From the NCBI GenBank assembly GCA_947650285.1, contig CANTFL010001429.1, positions 682,001 to 746,000 of the forward strand: a stretch of 64,000 nucleotides of DNA. Direction: 5' to 3'. The translations under genes were made by a program, and so were the position numbers. The notes beneath the pieces are model-generated. The model made no database searches and had not been told where the DNA came from. It was given only the letters and a program-made list of their open reading frames with translations. Shown piece by piece: positions 56,976 to 64,000 of this stretch; the stretch's first letter is position 1; each line of letters begins with the position of its first letter. Origin of the DNA: Hyaloperonospora brassicae. Lineage: Eukaryota; Oomycota; Peronosporomycetes; Peronosporales; Peronosporaceae.

Positions 56976-57215
56976 GTCGTGCGTGTCGACAGCGCTGTCA
57001 GCTCACGAGCGTATGGACACTCCAGCAGACTTCGCTATTCTGTGCATGCGACTCTGATGCTGATGGCCACGACAAGGTCAATCTTTACCAGACGTCGTTT
57101 TTCGCTGTTGCTCGAGCTCTTGGCGTCACTCCGATGTGTTCTTGTTGCGCTGTAACCGACGTCACTAGCGTCGTTTGCCTACCTCTTGTTCGGCCATCTG
57201 TCGCTTCGCTTCCGT

Positions 57216-57800
57216 CTAGTTGGGCGTCTTGCGGATGACCTGACGTCGAATGAAGTATGAGCTCTTGTCTTGGTCAATCATCACGGCCGAATCTGTGTCG
57301 TAGCTAACAAGCGCAATTCTGCAACACGAACGCACACATGGATTGCAAATGGATAGAAGCGCAAAAAACACCCGCAGAAGTACGTTATTGCTCCGAGTTA
57401 TCAAGCACATGAACACGATACCGTGCAAACTGCGTGAGGAATTTTTGCCGTTCTTTTATACAGAAGCGGTTTCTGCTTGTGCAAGTCGATGTAGGTCCAC
57501 AGGCCTCTTACGATCTTTCCTCATCGTGAGCCTTATGCTCGAATGCTTCTTCGCGTCGTGCGGACCAGAGGTGGAAGACCGAATGTTGTGGGGCGCTCTA
57601 GATCAATTGACGAATCTGTTGAGCTTGCTCAGACGTCAAAGAGCCGACATCGTTGCCCAACATCTCCCTGACCTTCCCATTCTGTCCATTTGGAGTCAAC
57701 ACACCTTGAGATTCAGCCAGAGTGCTTTCCTATGCTAAGCGGATCCACAGTTAGCGTTGGTACGCTGACCTGTTTGATGCGTTTAAGGTGATGGACCGTT
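57216..57800 (-). pseudogene. Protein-like exons of an unidentified, possibly decayed gene
   Basis: On the minus strand a probable terminal exon ends at TAG 57216-57218 and encodes IALVSYDTDSAVMIDQDKSS with a basic end. It is preceded by GTGTTGCAG, and an upstream donor GTATCG after FLTQFAR would join it in frame. Further upstream are VPTLTVDPLSIGKHSG and, one frame over, LTPNGQNGKVREMLGNDVGS, ending in stops. The pieces look like coding sequence interrupted by at least one frameshift and stop. No family is recognised. Confidence 0.28.
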
Positions 57801-58643
57801 TACTCAATTGCCATATATTTGTACAGTTGATCGACAATTCGGTGGTCAATTGCTTTCATGAAAAAAGGATGTGAAAGGAAGATATAAAAATTTATACGAC
57901 ATCAATCCGTTACCGCCACAGAGTTGGCGGCTACTAAATATTATCCACATATATCTTTTTTAACCTATGATTGTAAAATCCGTCTAACATCAAATATGCA
58001 TCTAGAATCTATTGCATTTAAATTTGTGTGTACAGCACAATGAAATAAAATGTACAAATCCCGATTTAATATTGTCACTTTGTAATGGATGTAAGAAAAA
58101 TCGGTGCGCTAAAAAAACATATGAGATGTTTTACATCTGATACGTTTTTCCTCTTTTTGAGTTATGGTTATCGTGATTGACCTAATTGGCACAGCTACAA
58201 CAGTTTCAGGAACCATATTTTTTTATCTCTTTTTCTCGAAAAGATAGAATCCAGCAGACAAGTATTAAAATAAGGAGTGAAAAACGGGGGATATTTTGTA
58301 ATAATTGGGTTGCATGGTATCGTCTCCAACGTTTACATTCTGACTCATGTGCGCATTGCTTCAATAGTGTCGAACTTATATTCATTCGTTTGGACAAACC
58401 ATCGATTGGACGTTATACACTGTATTTGTTACCGCAGGCCTGCTTTGTATTACTTACTTCACGCTTCTGAAGCCACGCCCGTCTGTATGATTACGCGTGC
58501 GGACGAATGCTGAAAGGCAGAAATGGCCTGAGACTTGTCAAGTCAGCAGTGAGATCGCACAAATGACGAATCGCACGCGATAGTACGTGAGCAGAACGAG
58601 CATGATGGCGTCTTGTGCCGACATCGCAACATGCTTTTCGAGA

Positions 58644-60884
58644 TCACTCGCCCGAATCCTCGTCCGACTCGTCGTCATCGCCGCTGTCGTCGTCATCGCT
58701 GTCGGACTGCTGCAGCCAGTCAATAAACTCTTGCACGTCTTTCTGTGAGGCAGACGCAAGCGTGTCAACAGATGTTTCTGTAGCCTGCATGGTCTTGTGC
58801 CACTCCAAAATCACGTCCTCTCCTACCCACTCGAGGTCGTACACAGTCTGCAACAAAAAGCGGAACAACGGAAGCCACAACGTCCGACGTTCCTCTGGGG
58901 ATGCACAATAGCTTTCCAGCGCATTCACGACGGCAAGTTGGTCTTCCTGCTCCACGATACAGCGCTGTATGACCGAGCTCCACCTCTGGAAATTCGACCG
59001 CACATGACCCAAGATAGCCATTGCCGACTGCTCCTTACCCGTCGGGACCAGATCTAGAAGACCTGGCACGATCGCACCAATGACGTCGGCGAACGATCGA
59101 TTTTGCGCAAACTTGAAGCTTTTGATCTCCATAAAGAGATCATCCACATTGTGTCCAGCTGCGTCACCGGTGCATACATTCTCACGAACAATCTGTTGGA
59201 AAGGCACTTCCAGCACTGTCGCGTTGGCGTCAGCAAGCAAGTCGTCACCGTCTTCGTCTTCCTCTCCAGAGGAGCTCAACGTGTCCCACTCCTCATAGCG
59301 GCGCATCGTTTTTTTCACAACATCACGCGCCCCGATAAGAGAGCACTTAAGTCTCTCCAAACGACGCGCCTGCTTTTGAACTCTCGCCGCGTCTTCGTCG
59401 AGCTTTTCGTCGTCGCTGTCCGACTCGACGTCAATGCCGTCGTCGTCTAGTGTCCAAATCCGTCCGACACCGCCAGTGCCAACGTCCTTCGAATCCCATT
59501 GATCAGGTGCATCACTACCACTAACGGGCTCTTCTTCCTTTGCCACAGGACCCGCGTCGTCGTCCGAGAAGAACCCGTCATCCTCTACTGGCACAAAGCT
59601 CTTGGTCACTTTCGTGAATGGCGGCAGCGAGAATCCTTCGCCAATAATGACACCAAACGAGAGCACGCAACCTTCTCCAATTATGGCCCCGCGTTTCACC
59701 ACGACGCCGTCACACAAAATGGAGTCGGTCACAACTGCTCCGTCCTCTACCACCACACTCGACCATAGGTAGCTGCCGTCGATGGTCGCGTGTTCACCAA
59801 TGATACAATTCTTGCCAATCGCACTCTTGCGCACGCGCGTGTGCTCTCCAATGGTCGTTCCTGCCCCCAATATGCACTCTCGCTGCACGTCGCACGTCCT
59901 TGCTAGCGACACATTGACGTCCTTGTAGCGCATGCCACGCAGGTACTCATAGTGCGTCACAGCGCCTGCCCCCAGATAATTTGCATCCGGCACCATCGGG
60001 AACACCCAGCGCTGCAAAATCGCCTGCGAGACGCCTGCATATGTCCGCGGATCCATCACGCGCGCTGCAAACTCGTCCGTCACAATGTTCACGTAGAACT
60101 TCTTGCCCAGTTCGTAATTCTGCACTTCATTGTGCAAAAAGTCCCGTCGCAATTCCTGGTAATCAAAATCTTCGGCAAACTTCAGCAGCACTTCCGACGA
60201 GCACACGTCAATGTAACAGTCCAGCAAGTCGCGGCGTAGCGCCAGCTGCGCGTGGTCTTGCAAGAACAAAGTGTCCAGCCGCGTGCTCGTGCGTTCGCGC
60301 TCGTTCTCGTACAAGACGAGCTGCGACGTCACGGCATCGACGCCCACAATCAGTGCGTCGTCCACTGGCCGGACACTGGTCGCCACGTTCGGCCGCAATT
60401 GCTTGAACAGACTCGTCATGATACAGTTACTGTCTGCCTTTGTGCGGCGTTTGTGGTCTCGAATGGCCGCTTGCAAGTCCACGTTGGCCACGACGTCGCC
60501 GCTCATGAGCACGAACGGATTGCTCTGAACCAATTGGCGGCGGTCGAGTTCGCGCAGGGCGTCGCCGGCCGTGAGACAGGTCGGACTCGACACGCACGTG
60601 ACGCGCAGTCGCTGCGCCACTTGCGACGTGGTGGCCACGAACGCTTCCAATTGGTCGGCGTGCCGCGTGCAGAAAAGGAGCACTTCGGCCACGCCCGACG
60701 CGGCGAGGAACTCGAGCACGTACTCGAGCATGGGCACGTTGGCCAGCGGCAGGAGCACCTTGGGCACCTCGAGCGTCACGGGGAGGAACGTCTGCGTGAA
60801 CGAGTCGGCGAACACGACGGCCTGCAGCGGCGCGTCGCGGCGCGTGTCGTCAGTGGTGGACGGCGCAGCGCGACGGCGGGACAT
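58644..60884 (-). CDS. EIF2B5: Translation initiation factor eIF2B subunit epsilon
   Basis: The 746-aa frame from ATG 60884 is the catalytic subunit of the GDP/GTP exchange factor for eIF2. Domains in order are: a nucleotidyltransferase-like fold (about 20-300, with PLANVPMLEYVLEFLAASGV and VLMSGDVVANVDL), left-handed beta-helix hexapeptide repeats (about 350-450, e.g. VVVEDGAVVTDSILCDGVVV), an acidic linker, and a C-terminal W2/HEAT domain (about 580-730) with WVGEDVILEWH and FIDWLQQSDSDDDD, the aromatic/acidic boxes that contact eIF2 beta and drive exchange. Length matches the family. The open frame continues 92 codons upstream without stop, but that part lacks conservation-like composition and the internal ATG begins a normal eIF2B epsilon N-terminus. 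CCCACTTTCCC at about 61024-61034 on the sense strand resembles the oomycete initiator, about 140 bp upstream of the ATG. Confidence 0.96.
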   Translation of the reverse strand: MSRRRAAPSTTDDTRRDAPLQAVVFADSFTQTFLPVTLEVPKVLLPLANVPMLEYVLEFLAASGVAEVLLFCTRHADQLEAFVATTSQVAQRLRVTCVSSPTCLTAGDALRELDRRQLVQSNPFVLMSGDVVANVDLQAAIRDHKRRTKADSNCIMTSLFKQLRPNVATSVRPVDDALIVGVDAVTSQLVLYENERERTSTRLDTLFLQDHAQLALRRDLLDCYIDVCSSEVLLKFAEDFDYQELRRDFLHNEVQNYELGKKFYVNIVTDEFAARVMDPRTYAGVSQAILQRWVFPMVPDANYLGAGAVTHYEYLRGMRYKDVNVSLARTCDVQRECILGAGTTIGEHTRVRKSAIGKNCIIGEHATIDGSYLWSSVVVEDGAVVTDSILCDGVVVKRGAIIGEGCVLSFGVIIGEGFSLPPFTKVTKSFVPVEDDGFFSDDDAGPVAKEEEPVSGSDAPDQWDSKDVGTGGVGRIWTLDDDGIDVESDSDDEKLDEDAARVQKQARRLERLKCSLIGARDVVKKTMRRYEEWDTLSSSGEEDEDGDDLLADANATVLEVPFQQIVRENVCTGDAAGHNVDDLFMEIKSFKFAQNRSFADVIGAIVPGLLDLVPTGKEQSAMAILGHVRSNFQRWSSVIQRCIVEQEDQLAVVNALESYCASPEERRTLWLPLFRFLLQTVYDLEWVGEDVILEWHKTMQATETSVDTLASASQKDVQEFIDWLQQSDSDDDDSGDDDESDEDSGE

Positions 60885-63800
60885 GATCGCAGCTCGTGGG
60901 CGACGATTGGCTGTGCGGTACGGGGGGTATGGAGCTGCTGGGCACGGGGCGTGGAACCGGTAGGCTTTGCGGTATACCGGTGTTGTCGACCCGATCGCGC
61001 CGAGGGAGGAGGTGGATTGGGCATCGGGAAAGTGGGGTAAACTTTGTGTTGTCTGACGTGGCACAAGAGATAGGCGGAACGGGACGATCGGTGTGGCAAG
61101 AGACGAGGCAGGTGCAAAGGCGCCGCGACGGTGGGTGTGTTCACGATGGAAGTTTAGCACGACTGCCGAATGGAGAAAGTGGACGTATCGACTGGACTGG
61201 ACTGGTGACTCGACTGGCTTGCGCTTGACGCTTGGACGTAGCTAGAGGTGACGGTACCTCGAAAGAGTCGAAGAAAGACAAAGTGGGGCTGCATGGAATG
61301 ATGGCGGCCAGACAGACCATCAAGTTATCGGAGAACAACTTGCAGGTGCGCTGCCAAGACGGTGCAATGAAATATTTGTTGGTTCCTGTAATCGTTCGCT
61401 CGTAGCTTTCTTCTCTTCGTAGAGCTCTCAAAAGCCATTTAATCCGATCGAACGCTTGTTCGTCTTCGTTCCACTGCCACCTGGTTATTCGCCGTTAGCT
61501 TTCCAGCTTTATCACCCGCTCGTACGAAGCCAGCACACTCTGCAGCCTCCTGAGCACCTCTAGTGCCTTCGGTATTTTGGAGACATACTACGAGCACCTG
61601 TTTCCGATTGTAATGAGCTCAAGGAACCCCCGCTGGTTCGATTGTTTATTCTTCAAATTAATAGTCGCCAGTTCTAATAAGGTGCCGACACAACAACGAC
61701 TTGCGATAGCTCAACAAGGATCTCAGCCTTATCGCTGCTTATCACTGCACGACTTCACTAAATGTAACCATGTGTCTGCTATCTCTTCTTGGACAGAGTT
61801 CCGCGTTCTATGTTCGGCATACTAATCGGTTCACAGATTCAGCATGCTAATTGAAGTGCGAGACAAAGCGATACGCTACTTCAGGTCTGGTCTCGAGCAT
61901 GTGGCTAGATGCATGACATGTTCATGAACGTGTTCCTCAGTCACGTATGTGAAACAATGTCTAGGTAAGAAGAATATTCCACTCGTGTATAAGGTGTAAC
62001 GATGACCGCGCTCAAAATGAAGGTGGGAAGGTTTCAGACGCCTACCCAGGCGAGAATGTGCCGAAGGACCAACATCCGGTGCATATGGTGTGGGTAGATA
62101 ACATAAAGTCTAGTCATTCTCTTTGCATACGCGATCATGTGTAAAGCACGTGTTCTAGGGTCGGGCACCTGCAACCAGCTTACTATCGACTTTATCGACA
62201 CGTCAGCTGTAGTAAGAAGGATGTCAGCATCTTTATTGCTATTGGCGCTAGCCCCGGCAAGATTTGAACGCTCGAAAGGGCGGCTTCAAACCGTTATATC
62301 TGAATGCGTGGCTTGGAATCCACACTAATGACGAGCGGCGAAGGAATGTCAAAAGACACGTGCAAGCCGTCCTCAAAGCCCTTTGCGCAAACCTGGCAAG
62401 AATGAAAGCGAAAGCCAAGCATTCTTCATAATGACAGTAGGTTGAGCAATCATCGTTAGAACACTGAATGAATTATCGCCCTGGGTATGAGCCAATCCTT
62501 GTCTGGATGCGACAAGCATCACGAGCACGAAACATGTCTGGTTCAAGAATGTATACGATGTGTGAATGTTTAAGGACAAGGGGATCATGTCACAATATCT
62601 CGATCGGTAGGTAGAGTAAATGATGCACATGTCACGATTCGGCAGACATGCGTTAGATGAAACCATAAGCAACCTCGGCGATTCGAAAGCACATGTCGTA
62701 GTGATTGGAGACAAATGATCATCTTGTACCTGCTTAAGAAAAAAATGAGGTGTCGCATACGGAGGTATGAATCGAGAGGCAATTGACATGCACACGTGTT
62801 TTCCCCACAACGAGGCCAGATTTGGCCAGCTTGGTGCTTTGTGTCGCCCACCCTTGAGCGAAGCAACAGTGTGTCGCCCTACCGGTACCACAAAGTGGAA
62901 CGAGAAACAGTGATAGTAAGCTTATCAGAACCCAGTCGATTCGTAGTAAAACTAAGGCGAAGGTTTTTAATATGGTGACGGGCGCACGGTTTAGGACATG
63001 ATAAGCACAGAACGATTCTCCTTACGTTTGTGGATAATCATGTCGCGCAGATAACGCGGTACCAAAGCTTATTTGTACACTCGACGGCTGAAGCAGAGCA
63101 CGTGGTAACGAGCGAGCTATCCATGGCTAACTTGCAATGCAAATTATTAGCAATGGATCAAGCCACACAGCATAATTGAAGTGCCTATCGGTATATACAG
63201 TTGTGCGAGTACTGGCAAACACGGATACCCAAAGATCACGCCACGTGCAAGCAGCCCCTTGCGTCGCAATAGCGACGTGTCCTCTGCCAGTCGTCCCAGT
63301 GCGATCGCTTACCGATACTAACCTTGTAGTACTAGCATATGTACTACGAGATGATCTGTAGCAATCTAAGCAGCTGACATTCTCTGTAAACTAAGAGGAT
63401 GAAACACGTAATCTGAAGAATATTGATGAATATGCCATAGCATTTGTTTCCAATGTTGCTGCACTCATCAAGCCATTCGAAGAGCGTGGCGAACCTCTAA
63501 TGTAAAAGGGTTCCAATGTGGCGACACCGTCCATCATGTCACCTGGCTCTCCTAGTCGCTTGTACACTTAGCTGTTGTATTTTCTTGTATTGTACACGCA
63601 GCGGCAGGTGCCAGATCGTGGTGGGTGAACGGGACCGTTCGTTTAACATGGACAGCACCTCACACAAGATCTTCTGGATCTCTTTCTGCTATAGTTTGCA
63701 GCAAAAATCGAGCACGTCCAGCTCAGCGATCGCATTATATTCGTCGTCGTCTTTGTCAAGTCTGCACGATCCAATTCTTGTCACCCTTCTAGTCGCCCTG

Positions 63801-64000
63801 GCTGGTACGGCAAATCATTCAGATTACTAGCTCTTCAGTGATCCATTTGTATATTTCCATACACCGGTCACCTACATTCTGGGTTTCGAATGTCCGTGCT
63901 GACGTGTCCTGCGAGTATGTATGAGGCAGCCAGCACACTGCCCTACTCCCACGGTTCTAGCCAGCAGCAAATTAGTTTGGCAGCCTCAAGCGTAGCCTAC
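60885..64000. other. Right-end stretch without a supportable gene
   Basis: It starts with the eIF2B epsilon promoter. A short plus-strand frame at 61298-61405 is listed separately. A minus-strand segment around 62250-62340 has a tRNA-like T-loop (GTTCAAATC) but unpaired stems. A 104-codon frame at 63516-63830 (+) begins with a hydrophobic signal-like stretch but has no further motif. No RNA gene, array or repeat was recognised. Confidence 0.5.
61298..61405 (+). CDS. Possible first exon or remnant of an unidentified gene
   Basis: Two consecutive ATGs open 35 codons (MMAARQTIKLSENNLQVRCQ) ending in TAG. CAG|GTGCGC after codon 16 could be a splice donor, but no convincing downstream exon was found. 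It lies divergently to eIF2B epsilon, 414 bp from its ATG, where a partner gene would be expected in this compact genome. Confidence 0.2.
   Translation: MMAARQTIKLSENNLQVRCQDGAMKYLLVPVIVRS

Larger units (their letters stand above)
55708..58643. other. Intergenic stretch between the phosphatase and eIF2B epsilon, rich in simple repeats
   Basis: It holds a TG run (55865-55880), an AT-rich TATGTATTTA-type block (55900-55974), TGTGG repeats (56124-56145) and CGCA repeats (56328-56349). Minus-strand protein-like frames occur at 56622-56975 and 57216-57790 and are described separately. The 57.8-58.5 kb part is AT-rich and featureless. Confidence 0.5.

Noticed and set aside
56643..57155. 170-codon plus-strand frame
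   Set aside because: Cys/Arg/Val-rich composition without motif, overlapping equally long minus-strand frames; probably a shadow or chance frame.
60885..61160. 92-codon upstream extension of eIF2B epsilon
   Set aside because: Pro/Arg-rich with no family similarity; the internal ATG begins the normal N-terminus and an initiator-like motif lies within the extension.
63516..63830. 104-codon frame with hydrophobic start, considered as a secreted protein
   Set aside because: The N-terminus is Cys-rich and lacks a clear cleavage site; the remainder is low-complexity Ser with no effector motif or promoter element.

Overview
The window is nuclear DNA from an oomycete, most likely a Phytophthora or downy-mildew type plant pathogen. 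The evidence is: short introns (69-172 nt) in compact genes packed head-to-tail or tail-to-tail; oomycete-style initiator/FPR promoter motifs next to two secreted-protein genes; a signal-peptide protein with a degenerate RXLR and an EER motif; a secreted plant-cell-wall galactanase; and long gene-poor stretches full of decayed sequence. No closely matching species can be named from the sequence alone.

Layout. (1) 1.3-12.6 kb, gene-dense and GC-richer: 5-hydroxyisourate hydrolase (+); INCENP-like chromosomal passenger protein with an N-terminal SAP domain (-); a poorly resolved small membrane-protein locus (-); a five-exon Ras-family GTPase with an N-terminal ubiquitin-fold domain (-); a VPS9-domain Rab5-type GEF (+); and a mitochondrial adrenodoxin-type ferredoxin (-), followed by a short reading frame with one in-frame TGA. 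(2) 13-21.5 kb: no supportable gene. (3) 21.6-22.9 kb: an isolated secreted GH53 endo-beta-1,4-galactanase. (4) 22.9-26.1 kb: no supportable gene. (5) 26.1-33.7 kb, gene-dense: two head-to-tail paralogous nuclear SANT/Myb-like coiled-coil genes (the second frameshifted), a FAM86/METTL21-type methyltransferase, and a CBM20/AMPK-type-CBM plus PFK-2/FBPase-2 bifunctional enzyme. (6) 33.8-50.3 kb: AT-rich, gene-empty and decayed. It contains a 1.07 kb segment bounded by imperfect terminal inverted repeats that encloses a degenerate alpha-tubulin pseudogene. (7) 50.4-61 kb: RXLR-like effector at the border of the AT-rich block, then a PH-domain inositol-polyphosphate 4-phosphatase and eIF2B epsilon, both on the minus strand. 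(8) 61-64 kb: no supportable gene.

The housekeeping genes do not form one pathway. Signalling and trafficking are represented by the Ras GTPase, the VPS9 GEF and the phosphoinositide 4-phosphatase. Metabolism is represented by uric-acid catabolism, fructose-2,6-bisphosphate control and Fe-S electron transfer. Chromosome segregation (INCENP) and translation initiation (eIF2B) complete the set. The two likely host-interaction genes (GH53 and the effector) sit in or beside the gene-sparse blocks, the two-speed arrangement known from oomycete genomes. Exon joins were derived by hand from GT/GC...AG sites, reading frame and family conservation; none is confirmed by transcripts.
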